Source: Chryseosolibacter histidinae
Lineage (GTDB): Bacteria; Bacteroidota; Bacteroidia; Cytophagales; Cyclobacteriaceae
Direction of reading: 5' to 3'
DNA length: 60,169 nt
NCBI RefSeq assembly: GCF_018598225.1
Contig: NZ_JAHESF010000041.1
Span: 1-60,169, forward strand
Every line of letters begins with the position of its first letter. The first letter of the stretch is position 1. Shown here piece by piece: positions 50,801 to 58,091 of this stretch. The notes under the pieces were generated by a model. It was not told where the DNA came from and made no database searches. It saw nothing but the letters and a program-made list of their open reading frames with translations. A program made the position numbers and the translations under genes.

Positions 50801-51847
50801 CGCGCGTTTCTGGCACACCAGCAGCGCTTTTTTACCTGAAGCAATGGCATCGGCCATCAGGTTGCAGATGAGCTGCGACTTGCCGGTGCCGGGAGGGCCC
50901 TGCACCACGATGGACTTACCGTTCTTCACAGCCCTGATGGCGTTCTCCTGGTACGCATCGAGCTGAAAAGGTGTATAGATCTTTTCCTCTTTTACCGATT
51001 GAGCAACGGTGTCGGGCTGCTCATCGGTCTTCACATTCTTGTTGAGAAAAAACTCTTCGAGGTCTGCAATGGAGTTGCTCTCGATCAGGTGAAGATAGTC
51101 AGGCACCAGCTGCGAGCCTGCCTGCGGAAAAATGCCCAGCACGGCTTCGGGGAAAAGTTTCATTTCTCCGTTGCGGTGTGTTTTGTCGAACTCGTCTTTC
51201 TTGTATTCTTTGAAAGCGATCAGCTCATCGCGGAAATTATCCGTGTTGAAATTGATCTCCAGCTTTTCTTTGAGAAGCTGATAGAGCTGTGTTCTGAACA
51301 CCGTGCTGTCGATGTTGAAATCTTCGAAGTTGGTCTCCAGCAGCTCTTCTTCCAGCTTCACCTTGTTGTAATAGGAGTATGCCAGCAGGAACGATTTGTT
51401 GAAAGTAACACCTGCCTGTGGCCGCACGTGCAGCACCCAGTTGTTATTTTCCTGTACAATAGTAACCGGAAAGAACAGGAGCGGGCAACGCACCGGCGTT
51501 CCGTCTGTGAATTTTCCGCGCACGAAAGGCCAGCCCACGTGAAGGTCATAAGATCCACGCTCCTCGAAGAGGAACTGGTCGGCGCGCTGAAGTTTTTTGA
51601 TCTGCTTGCTCACCTCGTTGCTGGCTTCCACGCGACTGTCGAGCACCGTGCAAAGTTTAATGTTGCGCGATGCGATCAGCGACCTGATCACTTCAAACGA
51701 TTGAGAAGGATTCATGAAATCAATGTCATGCAGGTCCATCAGCTGTTCTGCAGACAGTCTCAGCAATAGCAGCGAGCGGTTGTTGCCCGATAAATTGGTG
51801 AGCCTGCGCAGATAGGTACGTAAGATGTTCTTAATGGAATTCGTCAC
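47822..51847 (-). CDS. Large DUF4011-type superfamily 1 helicase with a degenerate nuclease-like C-terminus
   Basis: 1341 residues. The N-terminal DUF4011-like part has YLRRLTNLSGNNRSLLLLRL (about 12-31). The SF1 helicase core has GKSIVVQGPPGTGKSQLICNLM (Walker A about 317), a long helical insertion (400-900), FDLVIFDEASQCFSERGIPAMY (motif II about 949), GDDMQLRPS (motif III) and MAGGENRLNVAVTRAREKIILI (motifs V-VI about 1165). The last 100 residues (ADLYVKDKGNNYLGMVRTDDAHYLSSLSVKD..WDSCFVFSRNLWQDPEKVEEDLL) keep the fold pattern of Vsr/DUF559-like nucleases. However the catalytic acid block 'IExDG' reads MVRTDD. It is a single gene. Large helicase-nuclease fusions of this kind are often phage-defence genes. 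Confidence 0.88.
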   Translation of the reverse strand: MTNSIKNILRTYLRRLTNLSGNNRSLLLLRLSAEQLMDLHDIDFMNPSQSFEVIRSLIASRNIKLCTVLDSRVEASNEVSKQIKKLQRADQFLFEERGSYDLHVGWPFVRGKFTDGTPVRCPLLFFPVTIVQENNNWVLHVRPQAGVTFNKSFLLAYSYYNKVKLEEELLETNFEDFNIDSTVFRTQLYQLLKEKLEINFNTDNFRDELIAFKEYKKDEFDKTHRNGEMKLFPEAVLGIFPQAGSQLVPDYLHLIESNSIADLEEFFLNKNVKTDEQPDTVAQSVKEEKIYTPFQLDAYQENAIRAVKNGKSIVVQGPPGTGKSQLICNLMADAIASGKKALLVCQKRAALDVVYSRLKKKDLGDFVGLVHDFRNDRKTVFTKAARQIDNIETYRAANRSVDVIQTERRFFQVCRSIDHITEDLETFKKNLFDDKECGLSIKELYLTSDLQGETINIRQEYQHFTFPQLPDFLRKLRQYITYEDTFGGADYLWRERKSFSNFGLSDLKAMEKIIADVPAFQKQIETQFRDLLGIPLNLEDAHSLYKREDDILGMIALLKNETIYQYFLAMAEETDDETSLLWFSNVERVLMNCFQGPGPEVSLPSDQLGNFQEVLQRRMDARKNIFRLLRWKLFSKEKMTLHRVLKANDLPHNGTGMEILEQKIDNRLNLEHHLTSLKKKPWLIDMPLDYDHSQLKTWFTRQKLAIRAKIILNSLREIREAVNPKKFNRNDFNALMKECLSISGSIPEKKNAWQEYLTPYQLRVFIHDTSLEKAFLKTLRKDFDSLCEFDRLKENLLPYERDVIGRLHEAVGWDAPKQEALLQNSLRLAWIEHIEAKYPDLRSVSSRKMQEQHHELVRLVEEKQRLSSDILLLRARERIYERVEYNRLNNRVTYRDLYHQLTKKKKIWSLRKVVSDFEEEFLNLLPCWMASPESVSAIFPMKEVFDLVIFDEASQCFSERGIPAMYRGKQLLVAGDDMQLRPSEMYQIRWEDEDADNPDVEVDSLLALAERYLPTMHLQAHYRSRSLDLIDFSNRHFYEGRLQLLPDRNIINQQLPGIEFCKVDGVWENSTNPVEASLVVERVIELLHDHPEKEIGIVTFNAPQQVLILDMLEDILSKSGRKIPPTLFVKNIENVQGDEKDIIIFSVGYARDGKKKMNMQFGSLSMAGGENRLNVAVTRAREKIILICSIEPEDLRTEDLKNEGPKLLKKYLEFARDVHQRRFRPQQTMPVRQQSTWYLNNKLKQWGEQKFADLLQFEVDTLPLADLYVKDKGNNYLGMVRTDDAHYLSSLSVKDSFAYAPALFEQKNWDSCFVFSRNLWQDPEKVEEDLLRFIGTKMATI

Positions 51848-51889
51848 ACCACTTGGATTTAAATTGATTCTAATAAAAGGATTGGGCGC

Positions 51890-52789
51890 CTATTCGTTTA
51901 CCGTTAAATATGGCAATAATTTGTCGATGTCTTCAGGTTTCAGAAGACCTAGTTTACGAAGATCGTCAACGCGGGAAAAATTCCCATGCTGAAATCGGTA
52001 AGCAACGATGGCGCTGGCCATGGATCTCTTGATGTAGGGATGGGCGGAAAGCTCACTTTCATCAGCTTCATTCATATTCATTTGTTTTGGAATAAAATCC
52101 TTCGTTATAAAAGCCACTTCGAACAACCGTCTCACAACAGCAGAATCGAGGCCATAGACTTCGTTCAACTGCTCACGCTTCACAAATCCGCCCAGTTTTT
52201 CTCTGAACCGCACAATGCGCAGAGACAGGGCAGGACCGATACCATAAATTGTCTTTAGTTGTGCCGTATCCGCGATATTCAGGTCGAACAAACCAGGAAC
52301 ACGCGTTTTCCGATGCTTTTTAACAGTAGAATTCTTATCCTCAAATTTTCTTTCTTTCTTTTCCGGCAGACTGATATACGTATAAAGTCGAAAATAGAAC
52401 GTGGAGTCAAGTCCGTAAATTTTCATCAAATCACGTTTCACGCTGAATTGCCCACCTTTTTGCCGATAACTTGCAATACGCGTCGACAGAATTTCTGAAA
52501 ATCCTAACGCTCTGAGCTCTTTCAGGCTGGCTTTGTTGGGATCGAACGCAAACAACACAGGAGTTCCGATCTTTGCCGTATCAGTGTCGTTGTTTTGCCA
52601 CAACGTGACAAGGCTGTCCAGCATTTTACGCTCAGCTGCGAAATTCTGAGGTTGCTCCAGCATCCACCTATGATATAAAGGTTGTGCCAATACGATCATC
52701 AATGCCAGCGGAAGCAGGATGATGAATCCATTCACTTCACGCGCCGAGAATCCGAATGCATCGCGGATCCATTTTCTGAGTATGTTCAT
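51890..52789 (-). CDS. Helix-hairpin-helix (ComEA-like) DNA-binding protein
   Basis: About 299 residues from the ATG at 52789 (MNILRKWIRDAFGFSAREVNGF), with one membrane helix at about 22-42. Several HhH motifs follow: KASLKELRALGFSEILSTRIASYRQKGGQFSVKRDLMKIYGLD, FDLNIADTAQLKTIYGIGPALSLRIVRFREKLGGFVKREQLNEVYGLD, MNEADESELSAHPYIKRSMASAIVAYRFQHGNFSRVDDLRKLG. This is the common membrane-anchored Bacteroidetes version; it might bind DNA at the envelope but is not a proven competence factor. Confidence 0.9.
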   Translation of the reverse strand: MNILRKWIRDAFGFSAREVNGFIILLPLALMIVLAQPLYHRWMLEQPQNFAAERKMLDSLVTLWQNNDTDTAKIGTPVLFAFDPNKASLKELRALGFSEILSTRIASYRQKGGQFSVKRDLMKIYGLDSTFYFRLYTYISLPEKKERKFEDKNSTVKKHRKTRVPGLFDLNIADTAQLKTIYGIGPALSLRIVRFREKLGGFVKREQLNEVYGLDSAVVRRLFEVAFITKDFIPKQMNMNEADESELSAHPYIKRSMASAIVAYRFQHGNFSRVDDLRKLGLLKPEDIDKLLPYLTVNE

Positions 52790-52914
52790 ACGAGAGGGTT
52801 CGAACAGTAATGAAGTTAGCGTTATCATATGTGAAATGAAAGATCACATTGATGATAGCATGAGAAGTGGAACAACTGTATGGCTAGGTGCAGGAACTTA
52901 TCTTTTTTAATCGA

Positions 52915-53070
52915 TATCCTGAGTGGCGCCTGTGGGTGGGTATGAGCGAACGAAGGATCCCCATATAACAAAGTGCAAGCGCTCAATGCAGATGTACGAA
53001 TCAAAGTGCGCAGTAACGATCCGGGGATCCTTCGTTCGCACCGGCCATCGCGCTGTCATCACTCAGGATA
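52915..53070. repeat. Full inverted-repeat element, GATCCTTCG family, copy 2
   Basis: Outer ends TATCCTGAGTG (52915-52925) and CACTCAGGATA (53060-53070). Inner arms GCGAACGAAGGATCCCC (52946-52962) and the exact inverse (53023-53039). The centre carries ATAACAAAGTGCAA and GTGCGCAGTAACG. The element is 156 bp and could fold into one long hairpin. It is the only element lying between divergent genes. The rest of 52829-53345 has nothing else recognised except the hemA promoter. Confidence 0.85.
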
Positions 53071-53328
53071 CCGGTAGAAGGGGGCGGAGCAGAAAAGAAT
53101 GCTGGTTTATAATCGACTCCATAAGCTTGAGCACTTCAAATGCTTGTTCGTGTAAGCCATTGCATGCCGCCATTAGGACATCGGCAAAAGGGGTGAATTT
53201 CAAGGGAAATCAGAACTAAAAACAACCTGCTTTCGTAATAGAAGAAGCCATGGTATAATCCCTTATTTATACTGATTCTAAATTACAGTTTAAGTGATTT
53301 TTGTCATGTACGGTTTTTTGCCGCGGCT

Positions 53329-53336
53329 TACTTTTG
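53329..53336 (+). promoter_or_regulatory. -7 promoter element of hemA, almost leaderless
   Basis: TACTTTTG (TAnnTTTG) ends only 9 nt before the ATG at 53346, so the mRNA leader would be only a few nucleotides. TTG elements lie 25 nt upstream. Confidence 0.55.
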
Positions 53337-53345
53337 CATTTCAAG

Positions 53346-54605
53346 ATGACTGCGAATTTCAAATTATTAGCGCTAACCTATAAAACAGCTCCTTTATCCA
53401 TCCGGGAACAGGTATCCCTGAATGAGGCAGGGGCCAAGCAGCTGCTTAACTTTTTGCGCGAATTTACCCCCGCTACCGATGTTTTAGTGGTTTCTACGTG
53501 CAACAGAACCGAGATCTACTACACGGCAGAACAAGACCTTGCTTCCACCATTTTTAAAGGACTTTCACTGATCAAGCAGCCGGCAGAAGGTTTTGAGCAA
53601 CATTTTGCACGATACGAGGGCCAGCCGGCCATTGCCCATTTATTTGACGTAGCCATAGGCCTCGATGCCCAGGTGATCGGCGACCTGCAGATCTCCGGCC
53701 AGGTTAAAAACGCTTACCAGTGGAGCGCCGATGAGAACATGGCAGGCCCATTTTTACATCGGCTCATGCACACCATCTTCTTTGCCAACAAACGGGTTGT
53801 GCAAGAGACTGCTTTCCGTGATGGCGCTGCTTCGCTTTCTTATGCCGCCAAAGAGCTGGCAGAAGACCTTACCGCAGGTGTGAAGAACCCGAAGGCACTT
53901 GTGGTGGGCGTTGGTGAGATCGGCCAGGATGTTTGCCTGAATCTTATCAACTCGAATTTTAAAGAAGTAACGATCCTGAACCGCACCATCGAGAAGGCCG
54001 AAAAGCTTGCCGCTAAATGCGGATTCAGCTTTAAAGCGATCGAACAGCTGCACGACGAAGTAGCGAAAGCCGATGTCATCATCAGCTCGGTATCAGGCAA
54101 CGAGCCGCTGATCAGCGCGGCCCTGGTAAAAGATATCAACCTCATCTCACACAAATATTTCATCGACCTTTCCATTCCGAGAAGTATAGACCCGGCCATC
54201 GAAGAGATCCCGGGAGCGATCGTTTATAACCTTGACGATATCCAGGAAAAAACGAACGAAGCCGTGGAGAGACGCAAGGCAGCCGTGCCCCAGGTACAGG
54301 CCATCCTGAAAGAAGCCATGGCAGAGTTCGAAGACTGGTCGAAGGAAATGATCATTTCGCCCACTATCCAGAAGCTGAAGAACTCGCTCGAGCAGATCCG
54401 CAAAGAAGAGCTGGCGCGTTTTATTAAAAATGCCAAACCCGAAGAAGCGGAGAAGCTTGAAGAAATGAGCCGTTCACTGATGCAGAAGATCCTGAAGTAT
54501 CCGGTGCTGCAGCTCAAGGCCGCCTGTAAAAGAGGCGATGCTGAATCAGTATCGGAGCTGCTCCACGACCTTTTCAACCTCGAAAAGCAGTCGACCAAAA
54601 AATAA
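53346..54605 (+). CDS. hemA: Glutamyl-tRNA reductase
   Basis: 419 residues from the ATG at 53346 (MTANFKLLALTYKTAPLSIREQVSL); the in-frame ATG at 53301 lies upstream of the promoter -7 box. Catalytic Cys in VVSTCNRTEIYYT (about 52), HLFDVAIGLDAQVIGDLQISGQVKNAY (substrate pocket), NAD(P) motif VVGVGEIGQDVCLNL, and the C-terminal dimerisation spine. It catalyses the first step of C5-pathway tetrapyrrole synthesis, reducing glutamyl-tRNA to glutamate-1-semialdehyde. No other hem gene is adjacent. Confidence 0.96.
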   Translation: MTANFKLLALTYKTAPLSIREQVSLNEAGAKQLLNFLREFTPATDVLVVSTCNRTEIYYTAEQDLASTIFKGLSLIKQPAEGFEQHFARYEGQPAIAHLFDVAIGLDAQVIGDLQISGQVKNAYQWSADENMAGPFLHRLMHTIFFANKRVVQETAFRDGAASLSYAAKELAEDLTAGVKNPKALVVGVGEIGQDVCLNLINSNFKEVTILNRTIEKAEKLAAKCGFSFKAIEQLHDEVAKADVIISSVSGNEPLISAALVKDINLISHKYFIDLSIPRSIDPAIEEIPGAIVYNLDDIQEKTNEAVERRKAAVPQVQAILKEAMAEFEDWSKEMIISPTIQKLKNSLEQIRKEELARFIKNAKPEEAEKLEEMSRSLMQKILKYPVLQLKAACKRGDAESVSELLHDLFNLEKQSTKK

Positions 54606-55577
54606 TCACGATCTCAGCGATCCGGGACAAACCCCGAATTTTTTTCTGAACGCCGTTGAAAAATGGTTGGGATTCCTGTATCCTACTTCGCGTGAGACCT
54701 CATTTACAAACATGCCCGTGTCTATCAACAGGTGCCGCGCATGGTTCATCCGCAGGTCGAAAATAAAATCGAAGATCGTTTGCCCGAAAAGCTCCCTGAA
54801 TTGTTTCTTCAGCTTGAACTCGTTGATGCCGAACGTGGTCGACAATGACTGCAGTGAATGGTCGTGGTGAAAGGTGACCAGCAGGTGTTCGCGCAGCTGC
54901 TCAAGCACATCCTTATCCCTTCTGTTGATACGCACAGCCTGTACGTTGCTGCCGCGCTGGTAGTGTTCCAGCTGCAGGGCGAGCAGCTCGAGTACTTTCG
55001 CCTCCAGGAAGAGTTTGCGTACGGTGCCGGAGAGCGGACAGTTGATGATCGCTTCTATGGCCTGACGTATTGCGGGACTGCGCAGTCCATCGCCGCTATA
55101 CAACATTTCTTTCCTGAGAAGCTTTTCGCGTAATGTGTCAGACCAATTTTCTGAGGGACATAGGAGGGAGGAGAAGTAATCAGTGCATACCTGAAAATGC
55201 GCAACCCGGATATTTTTATGGACCACCAGCTCATAATTTGTTTCAGGTATGTATATGAAGTGATGTGCTCCTGCACCAAGCTCGGTTAACAATCCTACCT
55301 CGTGGAAATTGGTGCCAACACGCCCCTGAATGGGCATGCAGACATTGACAACACCCGGCAACGCATCATGCTGAACCTGGATCTTGCAATCACGCTCGAA
55401 CGTTGTGCGGATCTCTCTGACGCTGAAGGTATCCAGGTCCAGGGTCCGTTCTTCGTACTTTCCGATCGACTCACAATCTGAAGCCCAGGCTTTGAACCCA
55501 TAAGCTTCTTCCGGCCCTGATAACGGATATGATTGCTGAAGAATTTCCTGGTATTGAAGGAGAGCGGGACTGGACAT
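54606..55577 (-). CDS. AraC-family transcriptional regulator
   Basis: 323 residues with an effector-binding N-terminal half (FERDCKIQVQHDALPGVVNVCMPIQG, THFIYIPETNYELVVHKNIRVAHFQVC) and two C-terminal HTH motifs (HDHSLQSLSTTFGINEFKLKKQFRELFG and VNEVSREVGYRNPNHFSTAFRKKFG). Its stop codon abuts the hemA stop on the other strand with no gap. It is divergent from the cytochrome c gene. Confidence 0.92.
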   Translation of the reverse strand: MSSPALLQYQEILQQSYPLSGPEEAYGFKAWASDCESIGKYEERTLDLDTFSVREIRTTFERDCKIQVQHDALPGVVNVCMPIQGRVGTNFHEVGLLTELGAGAHHFIYIPETNYELVVHKNIRVAHFQVCTDYFSSLLCPSENWSDTLREKLLRKEMLYSGDGLRSPAIRQAIEAIINCPLSGTVRKLFLEAKVLELLALQLEHYQRGSNVQAVRINRRDKDVLEQLREHLLVTFHHDHSLQSLSTTFGINEFKLKKQFRELFGQTIFDFIFDLRMNHARHLLIDTGMFVNEVSREVGYRNPNHFSTAFRKKFGVCPGSLRS

Positions 55578-55667
55578 AAACTCCGTTTTGCGTATGCAAT
55601 GCTCCGTTTAACGAAGTCCGGTGCTGAAGGTTTGATCGTATACGGTCTAAATCAGTTAAAACAACCT

Positions 55668-56546
55668 ATGCTAAAAAAAATCTTGAAAGTTGTCGGTATC
55701 ATTTTGGGTGTTCTGGTGCTTTTGGTGGCCGGATTTTATACGAAAGTATATTTCAGTGTGAAGGAGCGAATGAACAAGGTTTATGCTGTCACGCCTCAGG
55801 AAATTACCGTAGACGCCACAGACTCGGTGCTCATTGCCACGGGCCAGCGCTACGTACGCTCGAAGGGCTGCAAAGATTGTCATGGCGATGATCTTGGTGG
55901 CAAAGTGTTTATTGATGATCCTGCGTTAGGGCTGCTCATTGCACGCAACCTCACAAAAGGAGAAGGCGGACTTCCGGATGATTATGACACCCGCGATTGG
56001 GTGCTGGCACTGAAGCACGGCATCAGGCGCGATGGCAAACCGCTGCTGTTTATGCCTTCGCACGAATATGCGCAGCTCACGGAGTGGGATATGAAAGCCC
56101 TGATCGCTTATTGTTCACAGCTGCCGAAGATAGACCGTGAGCTTCCGCAGAGCGATGTGGGTCCCCTTGGCAAGATCCTGACGGACCTTGGCAAACTTCC
56201 CCTGTTGCCGGCGGAGATGATCGACCACAACAAAACGCTGGTGAAGGAGATCAAAGCCGAAGCCACGGCGGCGTATGGCAAATATCTCGCTACGGCGTGC
56301 CAGGGATGCCATCGTGAGAACATGAAAGGTGGCGAACCTGTGGCGCCCGGATTCCCGCCGGTTGCCGATATCAGCGCGAGCGGAAACCCTGGTAAGTGGA
56401 CGGCCGAGCAGTTCATGGAAACCCTGCGCACCGGTAAAACGCCGGAAGGCAAGACCCTGAAACAGGAAGAGATGCCCTGGTCTATGACCAAAGCTTACAC
56501 AGATGTGGAGCTGCGGGCGCTGCATCTTTACCTGAATACATTGTAA
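55668..56546 (+). CDS. Membrane-anchored dihaem cytochrome c
   Basis: 292 residues from the ATG at 55668 (MLKKILKVVGIILGVLVLLVAGFYTKVYFS, an uncleaved N-terminal anchor). Two haem sites: SKGCKDCHGDDLGGKVF (about 72) and ATACQGCHRENMKGG (about 207), with candidate axial Met residues downstream (LLFMPSHEYAQL, EEMPWSMTKAY). The two class I-like domains face the periplasm. Such proteins shuttle electrons for oxidases or dehydrogenases; no partner gene is adjacent. Confidence 0.9.
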   Translation: MLKKILKVVGIILGVLVLLVAGFYTKVYFSVKERMNKVYAVTPQEITVDATDSVLIATGQRYVRSKGCKDCHGDDLGGKVFIDDPALGLLIARNLTKGEGGLPDDYDTRDWVLALKHGIRRDGKPLLFMPSHEYAQLTEWDMKALIAYCSQLPKIDRELPQSDVGPLGKILTDLGKLPLLPAEMIDHNKTLVKEIKAEATAAYGKYLATACQGCHRENMKGGEPVAPGFPPVADISASGNPGKWTAEQFMETLRTGKTPEGKTLKQEEMPWSMTKAYTDVELRALHLYLNTL

Positions 56547-56569
56547 ACAAGCCCGCCCCGTGCGGCCGT

Positions 56570-56729
56570 CATTCTGAATGATGGCAGGTGCGATGGCTGG
56601 CGCGAGTGAAGAATCCCCAGATAGCGAAGTGCAAATTGTAAGACACGTGCTAGAATCAGGTACGCAGTACGCTTCCGGGGATCCTTCGCTCGCACATGCC
56701 AGCACACTACTCACCGCTCAGGATATCGG
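56570..56729. repeat. Inverted-repeat element, GATCCTTCG family, copy 3
   Basis: Inner arms CGCGAGTGAAGAATCCCC (56601-56618) and GGGGATCCTTCGCTCGCAC (56677-56695), with outer right end ACCGCTCAGGATATCGG. The left outer end (GTCATTCTGAATGATGG) has diverged. The core shares ATAGCGAAGTGCAA and TACGCAGTACG with copy 2. It lies between two plus-strand genes, about 23 nt after the cytochrome stop. Confidence 0.8.
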
Positions 56730-56796
56730 TTTTATGAAAAGAATGTAATTTTCTTTCCCTACCTTCGACTAATCTTTCAAGTATCTCTTCTTTTTG

Positions 56797-57306
56797 GTGA
56801 TAGGCGAAGAAAAACGATTCATTAACCTGATCAATGAGCATCAGGGTCTGATCTACAAGGTTTGCATCATGTATGAGAATGACCCGGACGCCCGGAACGA
56901 CCTGTTTCAGGAAATTGTACTTCAGCTCTGGAAATCGTTTTCCACCTTCCGCGGTGAGGCCAAGATCACTACATGGATGTATCGCATTGCCCTGAACACC
57001 GCCATTTCCGGATACCGGAAACAAACGCGGAACCTCAGAACAGAAGACCTTCAGGAATTGCACTTCAACATTTCGGAGCATGCGGCCAGTGACGACCGTG
57101 AGGAAGATATTCAGAAGCTTCAGTGGGCGATCCGCCAGCTTTCTGAAATTGAACGGGCAATGATCATGATGGCGCTTGAAGAAGTACCCTATGACGAGAT
57201 CGCAGAGACCATTGGGATCACCCAAAATAACGTGCGGGTCAGGATGAACCGGATCCGTGAAAAACTAAGAAAACTGATGTGTGCCGATAGCCATGGAATT
57301 AGATGA
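56797..57306 (+). CDS. ECF-type RNA polymerase sigma factor
   Basis: About 169 residues. No ATG fits the N-terminus: the frame starts with TTG 56794 or GTG 56797 (VIGEEKRFINLINEHQGLIYKV), so a non-ATG start is likely. Region 2: LFQEIVLQLWKSFSTFRGEAKITTWMYRIALNTAISGYRKQ (about 37-78). Region 4: WAIRQLSEIERAMIMMALEEVPYDEIAETIGITQNNVRVRMNRIREKLRKLM. The next gene overlaps by 14 nt, an ECF/anti-sigma-like arrangement. Confidence 0.9.
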   Translation: MIGEEKRFINLINEHQGLIYKVCIMYENDPDARNDLFQEIVLQLWKSFSTFRGEAKITTWMYRIALNTAISGYRKQTRNLRTEDLQELHFNISEHAASDDREEDIQKLQWAIRQLSEIERAMIMMALEEVPYDEIAETIGITQNNVRVRMNRIREKLRKLMCADSHGIR

Positions 57307-57925
57307 ACTAAAACACATTTGGAAAAAAACGGATGTTGACTTTCATCCCAAGGGAGAAGCGGAGTTAGCATCGATGCTCAAGGGCAACAGCAAGTCTATC
57401 ATTGATAAGCTCAAACGCAGTGTGTGGCTCGAGCTGGTCTTTACGCTCATTGCGAGCATTGTGCTGCTGGTCTATGCGCTGAATCTTCCCAGCGGGGCGC
57501 TGAAATGGATCTCGGTGTCCATCCTGGCGATCTTCGCGGTCTACCCCGTTTATTATATCAAAAAACTGATGCTGCTCCACCGGTTCGAGGGTGCCTCCGA
57601 TAACCTGAAAGCCAACCTTGAACAGCTCATTGAAAGCCTTACACTGTACCTGCGGTTCTACAAACGCAGTTATACCATGTTGTACCCGGTATACTTCTGC
57701 CTCGCGCTGGCATTTATCGCCATCGAAAGAGGCTTCGATGAATTCCTGAACATCCTCTTCAAGCTGGAGACCATGCTCTATCTGCTCTTCCTGGCGGGTG
57801 TGTTCTACTTCTGCAGCACGTGGCTGGTGAACTGGCTGCTGCGAAAGCTCTATGGCAGGCACCTCGATAAGCTGCAAAGCCTGCTGAATGAGCTGAATAG
57901 TTATGAGAGGCCGGAAGCCGCGTGA
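57293..57925 (+). CDS. Membrane protein coupled to the ECF sigma factor (probable anti-sigma)
   Basis: 210 residues from the ATG at 57293 (MELDELKHIWKKTDVDFHPKG), overlapping the sigma gene by 14 nt. A soluble N-terminal part (1-45) binds the sigma factor in analogous pairs; then four membrane helices (about 48-66, 70-90, 130-150, 160-185). The KKTD-type start and 'KHIWKKTD' are typical of these Bacteroidetes ECF partner proteins. A repeat element starts 1 nt after its stop. Confidence 0.8.
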   Translation: MELDELKHIWKKTDVDFHPKGEAELASMLKGNSKSIIDKLKRSVWLELVFTLIASIVLLVYALNLPSGALKWISVSILAIFAVYPVYYIKKLMLLHRFEGASDNLKANLEQLIESLTLYLRFYKRSYTMLYPVYFCLALAFIAIERGFDEFLNILFKLETMLYLLFLAGVFYFCSTWLVNWLLRKLYGRHLDKLQSLLNELNSYERPEAA

Positions 57926-57926
57926 T

Positions 57927-58079
57927 GGTTGGCCGGTTGCCAGTTACCGGGTGGCCGGTTCAGTGAGGCTTTGATTCATTACGGTTGAATTGCAATTCCA
58001 GCAGAATATGGTATCGTTTTTTGAAGCAGGAAGGTCTAAGTTCACACGTCTAGAACCGGCAACAGGCAACCGGCAACTA
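57927..58079. repeat. Inverted word-repeat element, GTTGCCGG family, copy 3
   Basis: Left arm 57927-57960 (GGTTGGCCGGTTGCCAGTTA, CCGGGTGGCCGGTT), right arm 58053-58079 (AACCGGCAACAGGCAACCGG, CAACTAA). The spacer is about 93 nt. It lies between convergent genes, with the left arm starting just after the upstream stop. Confidence 0.75.
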
Positions 58080-58091
58080 AATCCATCGTGG

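Noticed and set aside
19961-58079. CRISPR arrays
   Set aside because: The repeated words are short and drift in sequence, are arranged as inverted arms rather than regular direct repeats with unique spacers, and no cas gene is present.
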